NCBI GenBank assembly: GCA_964552655.1
Contig: CAZKHG010000044.1
Span: 1-28,948, forward strand
Direction of reading: 5' to 3'
Origin: CAZKHG01 sp964552655
GTDB lineage: Bacteria > Bacteroidota > Bacteroidia > Bacteroidales > Tenuifilaceae
Length of the DNA stretch: 28,948 nucleotides
In this document: one piece after another, positions 7,991-15,201 of the stretch
Layout: every line of letters starts with the position of its first letter
How positions within the stretch are numbered: position 1 is the stretch's first letter
Program-made: the position numbers and the translations under genes
Notes under the pieces: model-generated
Databases searched by the model: none
What the model was told of the DNA's origin: nothing
The model's input: the letters and a program-made list of their open reading frames with translations, nothing else

Positions 7991-8011
7991 CAAAAAAAAT
8001 TGAAGACATTT

Positions 8012-8036
8012 AAAACCCTCAATAAACGAGGGTTTT
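8012..8036. terminator. Bidirectional Rho-independent terminator
   Basis: A 9-bp stem (AAAACCCTC with GAGGGTTTT) and a 7-base loop separate the convergent ECF operon and nucleosidase gene. T runs follow on the plus strand, and TTTT closes the stem on the minus strand, so it can serve both. It touches the nucleosidase stop codon at 8037. Confidence 0.8.
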
Positions 8037-8756
8037 TTATTTTCCTGCTAAATAATTGATAATACGAATAGTTTCTATGGATAAAGCTTCAGATGCCGAT
8101 TTAAGGTTTAACAAAAAATCTTCTTCGGTTGGAGTATTGCTATCAACCAGATCGGTGATTGCCTTAATGGCGAAGAAAGGTGTTTTATAGATATTTGAAA
8201 CCCAGGCAATTGATGCAGCCTCCATCTCTTTTACCACGGCACCGTACGATTCCATCAATTCCAAATCCTTCTCCGTGAAATCCAAAGAGCTTCCTGTGGA
8301 AACAACGCCGGTTTTCAAGCCCAGTTCCGATGCCATTTCACGGGTATCAACACACTGGTATGACCCTACCCCATAAGAGTCGAAACCCGGAAGAGGAATT
8401 CTGCGATCGTGAAAACAAACCATAGGGTAGCTGAGGTAAACATCGCCAATCGTCCCTCCCGCTTTAATGAACCCACCGGCTGTACCGGCATTGATAATCA
8501 GATCAGGCTGAAGCTGGCCAATAGTGGTTGCAGCATTAAGCACTGCTGCTTGCGGCCCGATATGGTCCACATCATGCTCGGAACATTTACCACTGGTAAC
8601 CATATCTAACCTAACCCCATGAAATACACCTGTATAATATTGCATGGGCAATGGGTTTAGTAAAAAACCACGATGCTCAAGGTTAAGAGAATGAATTATT
8701 GGTTTTGCTTCATCCTCCATCGCCATGATCAGGGCTATGCGGTTAAATAATGCCAT
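8037..8756 (-). CDS. 5'-methylthioadenosine nucleosidase (MTAN family, plant-like)
   Basis: A 239-residue cytoplasmic nucleosidase that should split methylthioadenosine (possibly also S-adenosylhomocysteine) into adenine and the thioribose. Motifs visible are AMEDEA near the start (Glu16, the expected general acid), the nucleoside-phosphorylase loop NAGTAGG (89-95), the EME purine/ribose motif at 178-180 and the catalytic Asp202 in ITDLVD. The stretch FHDRRIPLPGFDSYGVG resembles, as I recall, plant MTN enzymes more than E. coli MtnN, which hints at a preference for methylthioadenosine. It is a single gene ending at a shared terminator. Confidence 0.85.
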   Translation of the reverse strand: MALFNRIALIMAMEDEAKPIIHSLNLEHRGFLLNPLPMQYYTGVFHGVRLDMVTSGKCSEHDVDHIGPQAAVLNAATTIGQLQPDLIINAGTAGGFIKAGGTIGDVYLSYPMVCFHDRRIPLPGFDSYGVGSYQCVDTREMASELGLKTGVVSTGSSLDFTEKDLELMESYGAVVKEMEAASIAWVSNIYKTPFFAIKAITDLVDSNTPTEEDFLLNLKSASEALSIETIRIINYLAGK

Positions 8757-8888
8757 TGGTCAATTGTTATTGAGTTATTAAATGGACAAATAGCTATTCA
8801 ATACTTTATTTTTTATTTTTAAAAAAATGAATTGGCGCTGAACAATCATATCACAAAAGGCTTTTTTAAAAAAGTTTGTTTATAACAA

Positions 8889-10061
8889 CTATTCCGATAT
8901 CACCCCTGAACCCAGAAGCTCATCTTTATCGTACCAGGCAGCAAACTGACCTGCAGTAATCCCCCTCTGTAAATGTTTAAAAACAATATAAAGTCCATTT
9001 TCCTTCATATAAAGGGTAGCATGTTGCAATGGCTGTCGGTAACGGATTCTAACAAGTAAGTCTTTAGTATCCCCCGGGGACATCCTTAAATCAGGTCGAA
9101 TCCAATGAATATCTTTCAATTCTATAAATAGCCCTTTACGGTAAAGTCCCGGGTGGGCTTGTCCCATACCAACGTAAACGATATTCTTTTGAACATCTGT
9201 GGAGATTACAAAAAGAGGTTCTGCTTTTCCACCAATGTTAATCCCTTTTCGCTGACCAATTGTAAAAAACTGGGCGCCATTATGTTTCCCAATTATTTTA
9301 CCATCATCTTTTTGGTAAAAGATAGGTTTTGACATCTCTTCAATAGAGCATAAAGAGTAATCGACCTTATTATATTTATTTAAAGGGATCTCAACAATAT
9401 CGCCCTCCTTAGAGGTTAGTTTTTGCTGAAGGAAAACCGGGAGGTCAACTTTTCCAACAAAACAGATTCCCTGAGAATCCTTACGATGAGCGGTAACCAG
9501 GTTTAAATCCCTGGCTATTTGTCTGACCTCAGGTTTATGTAGATGGCCAATTGGAAACAATGCCCTACTTAGCTGCTGTTGGTTCAACTGGCAAAGGAAA
9601 TATGATTGATCCTTATTGGGATCCAACCCGGCAAGAAGTTTATAGTAAGATTTCCCATCAAGCTGAAACTCCTCTTTCCGGCAATAGTGACCGGTAGCAA
9701 CAAAGTCAGCTTCTAGCTCAAAGGCTGATTTTAAGAACTCATCGAACTTGATCTCCCTATTGCATAAAACATCCGGATTTGGAGTCCTGCCTTTGGAGTA
9801 CTCATCAAACATGTAATCAACAACACGTTTGCGGTATTCAGTGCTAAGATCTACAAACTCAAAAGGGATTTTCAACTTTCTGGCAACCATCTCGGCAAAA
9901 TTCCGGTCGTCATCAAAAGGGCAATCGCCATGGAGTACTCCAACAGTATCGTGCCAGTTTTTCATAAACAAGCCCACAACATCATACCCCTGCTCCTTGA
10001 GAAGGTATGCTGCTACGCTGGAATCTACTCCACCCGATAACCCTACAACAACTCTGATCAT
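8889..10061 (-). CDS. mnmA: tRNA-specific 2-thiouridylase MnmA
   Basis: A 390-residue ATP-dependent enzyme that puts sulfur on U34 of tRNAs for Lys, Glu and Gln. The N-terminal PP-loop SGGVDSS (9-15) binds ATP. The two catalytic cysteines are Cys100 (NPDVLCN) and Cys200 (QGICFVG), close to Cys102 and Cys199 of the E. coli enzyme. The central tRNA-binding block (ATGHYCR, then NKDQSYFLCQL) and the beta-barrel C-terminus are present, so the protein is complete. The frame runs on to 10166, but I chose the ATG at 10061: it matches the family start, and a perfect -7 element lies just upstream, inside the longer frame. Confidence 0.95.
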   Translation of the reverse strand: MIRVVVGLSGGVDSSVAAYLLKEQGYDVVGLFMKNWHDTVGVLHGDCPFDDDRNFAEMVARKLKIPFEFVDLSTEYRKRVVDYMFDEYSKGRTPNPDVLCNREIKFDEFLKSAFELEADFVATGHYCRKEEFQLDGKSYYKLLAGLDPNKDQSYFLCQLNQQQLSRALFPIGHLHKPEVRQIARDLNLVTAHRKDSQGICFVGKVDLPVFLQQKLTSKEGDIVEIPLNKYNKVDYSLCSIEEMSKPIFYQKDDGKIIGKHNGAQFFTIGQRKGINIGGKAEPLFVISTDVQKNIVYVGMGQAHPGLYRKGLFIELKDIHWIRPDLRMSPGDTKDLLVRIRYRQPLQHATLYMKENGLYIVFKHLQRGITAGQFAAWYDKDELLGSGVISE

Positions 10062-10103
10062 GGGTGCAAAGGTAGCAATAATGGAGATAAAACTAAGTGT
10101 TTT

Positions 10104-10111
10104 CAAATCTA
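10104..10111 (-). promoter_or_regulatory. -7 element for mnmA
   Basis: The minus strand reads TAGATTTG, a perfect TANNTTTG, 42 bases before the chosen mnmA ATG. It argues against the longer upstream start. The -33 element is not clear. Confidence 0.5.
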
Positions 10112-10165
10112 CAATTCGGAAACAATTAGTAACTTGTCGGTCGAAAATAGCTATATAATCCGGCA

Positions 10166-10606
10166 ATGAAACTCATCAAATCCACCTCAAATTTAGATTT
10201 TTACACAGCTGATGTGAGTTCAAACCTTGGCTTACCCTTTGCTGATGGTATCAAAGCCGGGTTTCCCTCTCCCGCCGAGGAGTACATTGAACTTGCCTTT
10301 GATCTGAATAAAGAGCTGGTAAAAAATCCCAGTTCAACTTTCTATGGAAGGGTAAGAGGAAACTCCATGGTTGATGCTAACATTAACGATGGGGATATCC
10401 TGGTTATTGACAAATCTATCTACCCATCCAATGGGCAAAAAGCTGTTTGTTTTATTGATGGTGAGTTTACCATAAAAACGTTAAAACTATCAAAAGACGG
10501 ACTTTACCTGATGCCTGCAAATCCTGAATTCAAACCGATTAAGATAACACCTGATAATGAGTTTATAGTGTGGGGAATTGTAACCTACGTAATACATAAG
10601 TTCTAG
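10166..10606 (+). CDS. umuD: UmuD-like S24 peptidase, DNA polymerase V accessory subunit
   Basis: A 146-residue LexA/UmuD-type serine peptidase. The catalytic dyad is Ser67 in VRGNSM and Lys104 in EFTIKTL. A likely self-cleavage site lies at Ala31-Gly32 (KAGFPSPAEEY), where E. coli UmuD has Cys24-Gly25. There is no DNA-binding domain, so it is not LexA. After RecA-stimulated cleavage, UmuD' joins UmuC to form the translesion polymerase. It lies one base before umuC and is divergent from mnmA. I could not find a convincing SOS box in the 104-base divergent region. Confidence 0.9.
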   Translation: MKLIKSTSNLDFYTADVSSNLGLPFADGIKAGFPSPAEEYIELAFDLNKELVKNPSSTFYGRVRGNSMVDANINDGDILVIDKSIYPSNGQKAVCFIDGEFTIKTLKLSKDGLYLMPANPEFKPIKITPDNEFIVWGIVTYVIHKF

Positions 10607-10607
10607 A

Positions 10608-11870
10608 ATGTTTGCACTGGTTGATTGTAATAATTTTTATGCGTCTTGTGAAAGGGTTTTCAACCCTTCCTTAGTTGGGAAACCGGTTGTAGTTCTCTCC
10701 AACAACGATGGTTGTGTGATTGCAAGAAGCAACGAGGCTAAGGCTATTGGCATTAAAATGGCTCAGCCTGCTTTTGAGATAACTTCATTGCTAGAAAAAA
10801 ATAAAGTGGCTGTTTTTTCATCAAATTATGCGCTTTACGGTGATTTAAGCCATCGTGTGATGAATACGTTGTCAACTTTTACCCCGGAAATGGAGATTTA
10901 CTCCATTGATGAAGCCTTTTTAAACCTTCGTGGTTTTAGCCATATTAATTTATACGAGTACGCAAAAAAAATCAAAATTGTAACAACAAAAAACACCGGT
11001 ATCCCTGTAAGTGTTGGGATAGCGAACACCAAAACGCTGGCGAAAGTTGCAAATCATTTTGCCAAGAAACGACCCGAAAATAACGGTGTATTTATTATAG
11101 AAACCGGTGAAAAACGTAAGAATTCACTCAAAGAGTTTGATGTTGGCGATATTTGGGGCATTGGCTACCAGTACGATAGATTTCTTCGAAAATTTGGGAT
11201 AAAAACAGCCTGGGACTTTGCAAATGCAAACCCGGCATGGGTTAAGAAAAACCTATCGGTAGTGGGATTACGGACTCAAAAAGAGCTGATGGGTATCCCT
11301 TGCTATGATCTGGAGATAAGAGCCCCGGCCAAAAAGGCAATTTGCACTTCCCGTTCATTCGGGGAAATGCAAACCGAACAGAAAACAATTGAGGAGGCTG
11401 TTTCAACATTTGCATCGCGGTGTTCTTCAAAACTGAGGGCACAAAAAACATTCGCAAATATTATCATGGTTTTTATCAATACCAACCCCTTCCGTAATGA
11501 TCTGGCACAATACTCTGCAAGCAAAACCATACATCTGCCGGTTCCTACCAATAGCAGCATTGAACTTATTCACTATGCCATCCTGGCTTTTCGCAGCATT
11601 TATAAATACGGCTATCGGTATAAAAAAGCCGGGGTAATAGTAAGTGGAATCACCGCCGATAGCAGCATGCAAACATCACTTTTCGATGATATTAACAGGG
11701 AAAAACATCAGGGAGTAATGATTGCGCTTGATAAGCTGAATGCAAGGTTTGGCAGGGATGTAGTCCGAATTGCTGCTCAGGGGACAGGTCGTAAATGGAA
11801 ACTCAGGCAGGAGCAACTTTCGCCATGTTATACAACCCGTTGGAATGAAATGATGACCATTAAAGTATAA
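10608..11870 (+). CDS. umuC: UmuC-like Y-family translesion DNA polymerase
   Basis: A 420-residue Y-family polymerase, the catalytic subunit of polymerase V. The metal-binding acids are Asp6 (ALVDCNNFYASCE) and Asp101-Glu102 (YSIDEAFLNL), the same numbers as in E. coli UmuC. The steric and fingers blocks NNDGCVIARS and the thumb block PVSVGIANTKTLAKVAN are intact. The little-finger domain and the C-terminal UmuC-specific tail (residues about 370-420) are present, so the protein is full length. It is translated right behind umuD. The next gene starts 10 bases downstream, so the transcript may continue into the methyltransferase gene. Confidence 0.93.
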   Translation: MFALVDCNNFYASCERVFNPSLVGKPVVVLSNNDGCVIARSNEAKAIGIKMAQPAFEITSLLEKNKVAVFSSNYALYGDLSHRVMNTLSTFTPEMEIYSIDEAFLNLRGFSHINLYEYAKKIKIVTTKNTGIPVSVGIANTKTLAKVANHFAKKRPENNGVFIIETGEKRKNSLKEFDVGDIWGIGYQYDRFLRKFGIKTAWDFANANPAWVKKNLSVVGLRTQKELMGIPCYDLEIRAPAKKAICTSRSFGEMQTEQKTIEEAVSTFASRCSSKLRAQKTFANIIMVFINTNPFRNDLAQYSASKTIHLPVPTNSSIELIHYAILAFRSIYKYGYRYKKAGVIVSGITADSSMQTSLFDDINREKHQGVMIALDKLNARFGRDVVRIAAQGTGRKWKLRQEQLSPCYTTRWNEMMTIKV

Positions 11871-11880
11871 AAATATCACC

Positions 11881-12429
11881 ATGGAAAAAGTAATTATCTT
11901 CACCATTATCAGCATCCCTATTATCTACTTCTCACGAAAACCTTTACTTAATCTTAAAAGTCATGGGTTTTACCGCTTTTTTGGCTGGGAGGGATTGGCA
12001 TGGCTACTGGCTAGTAACTACAGGTTATGGTTCTATAACCCGCTTAGCATAAATCAAATAGCCTCGTGGATTCTTTTAGTTATCTCCCTAGTCTTCGTTG
12101 TTTATGGTTTCTTGCAAATGAGAACGCATGGAAAGGCCAGCCATCAGCGCGATGGAAAGGAATTGTATGGTTTTGAAAAAACCACCGAGCTGGTTGATAA
12201 GGGCATCTTTAGCTTGGTACGACATCCGCTTTATGGTTCGTTAATCTACCTGACCTGGGGTGTAATGCTAAAAAATCCTAACCTTGAAATGCTTTTCATT
12301 GCAGTGATTTCTACCATATTCTATTGTCTTACCATGAGGGTTGAGGAAAAGGAGAATATTGCCTATTTTGGTGATCAATACTTAAGATACATGAAAAAGA
12401 CCAAAATGTTTTTACCATATATTCTATAA
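11881..12429 (+). CDS. ICMT/PEMT-family membrane methyltransferase
   Basis: A 182-residue inner-membrane protein with about four to five hydrophobic helices. The C-terminal part has the cofactor and active-site pattern of the isoprenylcysteine carboxyl / phospholipid methyltransferase superfamily: LVDKGIFSLVRHPLYGS (104-120) with Arg114-His115-Pro116, then EEKENIAYFGDQYLRY (155-170). The substrate in bacteria is usually unknown; lipids or quinone-like compounds are candidates. The stop is followed at once by the next ATG, so it is coupled to the flavodoxin-ferredoxin gene. The gene also sits 10 bases after umuC, but a functional link to DNA repair is not evident. Confidence 0.75.
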   Translation: MEKVIIFTIISIPIIYFSRKPLLNLKSHGFYRFFGWEGLAWLLASNYRLWFYNPLSINQIASWILLVISLVFVVYGFLQMRTHGKASHQRDGKELYGFEKTTELVDKGIFSLVRHPLYGSLIYLTWGVMLKNPNLEMLFIAVISTIFYCLTMRVEEKENIAYFGDQYLRYMKKTKMFLPYIL

Positions 12430-13485
12430 ATGTACAGCGATCTGATTATCTACTACTTTTCAGGAACAGGGAATGCAAGGGCTGTTAGTAAATGGATTGC
12501 CGCTGAGTTCACAATCAATGAAATACCGGTACAAGTATTTGAAATCAAAAAAGGATTTAAGCCCGATGCATCATTAATCACCAAGAATACCCTGATTGGG
12601 TTCTGTTATCCTACCCATGGGTTTAATGCGCCACCGGTTGTACTTGATTTTGTAAAGTCCTTTCCAGTAAGTATTAATGCCAGATTCTTTGTTCTGAATA
12701 CCCAGGCCGGGATGAAAATGTATAAACTTTTTACGCCGGGTTTAGGTGGAATTGCCCTTTTTCTTCCCGCTTTAATGCTGATGCTGAAAGGATATAAATG
12801 TGCCAATATTCGTCCAATGGATATGCCTTCAAACTGGATCTCGTTGCACCCGGGCATGAAAGAGAAGGTAACAAGTTCGATCATAAAGCGATGTGAAAGG
12901 TTAACCAAATCATTTGCCAAAAAATTAATTTCAAATAAAACCGATTACCGATGGATTCCTGAACTTCCATTTGATTTGATAGTTGCACCAATTGCCATTC
13001 CGTATTACTTTATTGGAAGGTTTATGATTGCAAAAACATTCTTTGCATCATACCAATGCAATAACTGTGGATTATGTGCAAAGCAATGCCCAATTCAGGC
13101 AATTGAACTTATTGACAACAGGCCTTTCTGGAAGTTTACCTGTGAAAGCTGCATGCATTGCATGAACCATTGTAAACAAAATGCAATTGAAACTGCCCAT
13201 GGATTTTCATTCCTGCTTTGGTGGGTTGCATTTACGGTTTTACCCATGCTGGCTGTGAAACTTCTGGGAGAATATAATATTGTAAACCTTAAAATAACCC
13301 TATCATTTACATTGATATACTCTGTACTTCAGATTTTCTTCGGGTTTATAGTTGTATTTTTCGGTTACAGAATTATGCATTTTCTTTTAAGGTTTAAAGC
13401 ATTTAACTACCTGATTACCTGGACTTCTTTAACCAAACTCCCGTTCTGGAGAAGGTATAGATTTAGGGATCAGGCTCCCCTATAA
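12430..13485 (+). CDS. EFR1-type flavodoxin-ferredoxin protein with membrane helices
   Basis: A 351-residue redox protein. The N-terminal flavodoxin-like domain binds FMN through FSGTGNAR (10-17), with the second loop at CYPTHGFNAPP (59-69). Two [4Fe-4S] motifs follow: Cys210, 213, 216, 220 and Cys238, 241, 244, 248. After them come two or more hydrophobic helices (about 260-280 and 290-318), so this protein is probably membrane-bound, unlike the plain soluble EFR1 type. It likely passes electrons between ferredoxin, FMN and a membrane acceptor. Its ATG abuts the methyltransferase stop, which suggests the two act together, perhaps on a lipid or quinone. Confidence 0.75.
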   Translation: MYSDLIIYYFSGTGNARAVSKWIAAEFTINEIPVQVFEIKKGFKPDASLITKNTLIGFCYPTHGFNAPPVVLDFVKSFPVSINARFFVLNTQAGMKMYKLFTPGLGGIALFLPALMLMLKGYKCANIRPMDMPSNWISLHPGMKEKVTSSIIKRCERLTKSFAKKLISNKTDYRWIPELPFDLIVAPIAIPYYFIGRFMIAKTFFASYQCNNCGLCAKQCPIQAIELIDNRPFWKFTCESCMHCMNHCKQNAIETAHGFSFLLWWVAFTVLPMLAVKLLGEYNIVNLKITLSFTLIYSVLQIFFGFIVVFFGYRIMHFLLRFKAFNYLITWTSLTKLPFWRRYRFRDQAPL

Positions 13486-13486
13486 T

Positions 13487-13519
13487 TTATTATTTAACCG
13501 GCTGGCGAATAATAATTTT
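13487..13519 (+). terminator. Candidate terminator after the flavodoxin-ferredoxin gene
   Basis: An 8-bp A/T stem (TTATTATT with AATAATAA) with a 13-base G+C-rich loop starts two bases past the stop and ends in TTTT. The stem is weak, so efficiency is uncertain. Confidence 0.4.
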
Positions 13520-13642
13520 CCTATGCACAGGTTTGCATCGTCGCAGATTGCTTTTATATATAACGATGCTACCTGGCTGGCATACATCCAGCATCATTTA
13601 TAAAATATGCAGTTTTTCAATTATTAAATTTAATGTAACCAT

Positions 13643-13661
13643 AAAGGTTAGATAACCTTTT
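13643..13661. terminator. Small hairpin between convergent genes
   Basis: A 7-bp stem (AAAGGTT/AACCTTT) with a 4-base loop has short T runs on either strand. It could end transcripts from the HXXEE gene or act as a second stop for the plus-strand run. Nothing else was seen in the 245 bases around it except an imperfect hairpin near 13564-13601. Confidence 0.35.
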
Positions 13662-13730
13662 AAAATCAATTGTTTCTATCTTTTCCTGAAAAATTTTAAC
13701 AGCCTACGAAAAATTCATTGCCTGATCTTG

Positions 13731-14249
13731 TTATGTTGCAGCAATTCCAATTAGCCATGATAATGCAATAGCAAAGAAATAAACAGGTACAGCTGTTATA
13801 ATCATTATAATGTACGAACCTTTTGGTATCTTGATGATCTTGTTTGCAATGGAAATAACCATTGTAGAATAAGGTATCAGTAAGAAAATAGAGGTGTATA
13901 AACCAGGTGAAACAAATCCAAGTACAATGGAGGAGAAAATATGTGAGCCAGCGTTAAGAATTGTTACAAATGCTATGATATTAAGTAGTTTAATCTTAAA
14001 ATAGTTTATCCTCCCTGCTAAAAAAGGGAGAATAGCAAAAGGTAAAACAGATGCAACTATCAGGGCATTTCTAAAAATAACCAATATATTATTAGAATCA
14101 TATAAATAAATCCTGCCTATAAAATCGGGTATCAGTGATACTATCTGATCTAATCTGATTTTAAATAAAACCCATTCCTCCGCATTATGAACCAGATAGA
14201 TAAGAGGTAAAAGGTAGATCAGAAAACAGAAAAATTTTTTATAATTCAT
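13731..14249 (-). CDS. HXXEE-domain membrane protein
   Basis: A 172-residue integral membrane protein with about five helices. The family's namesake motif is present near the start: His21-Asn-Ala-Glu24-Glu25 in HNAEEW. The second conserved block, NAGSH followed by an SPG turn (GFVSPGLYTS), lies in the middle. HXXEE proteins have no established function; the conserved His and Glu within membrane helices suggest metal binding or enzymatic chemistry, but this is inference. It is divergent from the DUF486 gene. Confidence 0.7.
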   Translation of the reverse strand: MNYKKFFCFLIYLLPLIYLVHNAEEWVLFKIRLDQIVSLIPDFIGRIYLYDSNNILVIFRNALIVASVLPFAILPFLAGRINYFKIKLLNIIAFVTILNAGSHIFSSIVLGFVSPGLYTSIFLLIPYSTMVISIANKIIKIPKGSYIIMIITAVPVYFFAIALSWLIGIAAT

Positions 14250-14291
14250 CGTTTCAAAACACTTGAGATAGCAGGTACTAAATTATTGAAT

Positions 14292-14323
14292 TTAGCCCCA
14301 AATTATTCTTTTTATTAGATTTG
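14292..14323 (+). promoter_or_regulatory. Promoter of the DUF486 gene
   Basis: TTAG at 14292-14295, a 20-base spacer and a perfect TAGATTTG at 14316-14323 lie 17 bases before the ATG at 14341. The spacing matches the Bacteroidota promoter well. Confidence 0.5.
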
Positions 14324-14340
14324 CAGCTTAATTTTAAAAT

Positions 14341-14709
14341 ATGAAAGGCATTTACACTATATTATTACTGATCCTGTCAAATTCGTTTATGACTATTGCC
14401 TGGTATGGCCATCTGAAGTTCAAGGAGATGAAGTGGTTTGAGAACCTGGGGTTAACCGCAATTGTATTGATAAGCTGGGCAATTGCGTTATTCGAATATT
14501 TCTTCCAGGTGCCAGCCAACCGGATAGGTTATAAGGGGAATGGAGGTCCTTTTTCGTTGGTTGAACTTAAGGTAATTCAAGAGGTTATCACACTGGTTGT
14601 ATTCATGGGGTTTTCATTTATTGCTTTCAAATCAGAGACTATCAGGACCAATCATATCATCGGTTTTATTTTTCTGATTTTTGCCGTTTACTTCATATTC
14701 AAGAAGTAG
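14341..14709 (+). CDS. DUF486 / DMT-family small membrane protein
   Basis: A 122-residue, four-helix inner-membrane protein. It matches the DUF486 family (related to drug/metabolite transporters): a first helix with SNxFMTxAWYGHLKF, then WAIALFEYFFQVPANRIGY at the end of helix two, then a Glu-containing loop FSLVELKVIQEVI before helix three. Its substrate is unknown, and small members of this group may act as dimers. It has its own promoter and is convergent with the DUF2784 gene, 43 bases apart. Confidence 0.8.
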   Translation: MKGIYTILLLILSNSFMTIAWYGHLKFKEMKWFENLGLTAIVLISWAIALFEYFFQVPANRIGYKGNGGPFSLVELKVIQEVITLVVFMGFSFIAFKSETIRTNHIIGFIFLIFAVYFIFKK

Positions 14710-14752
14710 AGAAGTATATCAACTGTTGGCTAATTATTTTTGGTAATTGATT

Positions 14753-15127
14753 TTACCTTTTAGTAAAATATTTATCCCTGACATTCAGAGCTACTGATAG
14801 TACAAATGCCCCCAAAAAGCAAAGAAGCGTAATAACATCCACAGTTTGGGTTGCAATTTTTAATTTAAAAAATCGGCTAACAATATATGCAATGTATGAA
14901 TTGGTTTCCGGATCTTTTCCCAGCTTATAGAGCACCTGAAAGTGCCAATCTGTTAGGGGGCAGTATCCAAATCCATAGAAAATTCCAACAACAAACCAGA
15001 AGAAGCCAGTAATAAGCAAGAGGATTAAATTCCATATTCTTGTCTTCTTCCAGATCCAACCAAGCAGGTTAAAAAGAGTGATAAAGGTATGGAATACCAC
15101 AAAGAACCAATCCAGGAAATGGTACAT
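14753..15127 (-). CDS. DUF2784-family membrane protein
   Basis: A 124-residue protein with four predicted helices. The DUF2784 signature is visible: a first helix with FHTFITLFNLLGWIW, the GFFWFVVGIFYGFGYCPLTDWHF block in the middle with its conserved Cys-Pro-Leu-Thr-Asp-Trp, and a C-terminal helix. The family's function is unknown. It lies downstream of the phosphofructokinase gene on the same strand but is separated from it by a strong hairpin, so it is probably expressed on its own. Confidence 0.75.
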   Translation of the reverse strand: MYHFLDWFFVVFHTFITLFNLLGWIWKKTRIWNLILLLITGFFWFVVGIFYGFGYCPLTDWHFQVLYKLGKDPETNSYIAYIVSRFFKLKIATQTVDVITLLCFLGAFVLSVALNVRDKYFTKR

Positions 15128-15157
15128 GGGTTTATTAACCTTAAGTGGATCTATATT

Positions 15158-15190
15158 TTCGGGTCATTTGAAATATCAAAATGACCCGAA
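15158..15190 (-). terminator. Strong 12-bp hairpin after the phosphofructokinase gene
   Basis: A perfect 12-bp stem (15158-15169 with 15179-15190) and a 9-base loop lie 11 bases past the phosphofructokinase stop. No T run follows on the minus strand, so it may stabilise the mRNA end or work as a factor-dependent stop rather than as a classic terminator. Confidence 0.45.
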
Positions 15191-15201
15191 GTTTATGAAG
15201 T

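Noticed and set aside
8861..8874. Palindrome CTTTTTTAAAAAAG near the mnmA stop.
   Set aside because: With no loop it cannot form a useful hairpin, and such A/T tracts arise by chance in this DNA.
10062..10166. Upstream extension of mnmA to 10166.
   Set aside because: It adds 35 residues with no family match, runs over the mnmA -7 element and reaches umuD.
13564..13601. Imperfect inverted repeat between the flavodoxin-ferredoxin and HXXEE genes.
   Set aside because: The arms (GATGCT/AGCATC) are short and separated by 19 bases or more, and there is no T run.
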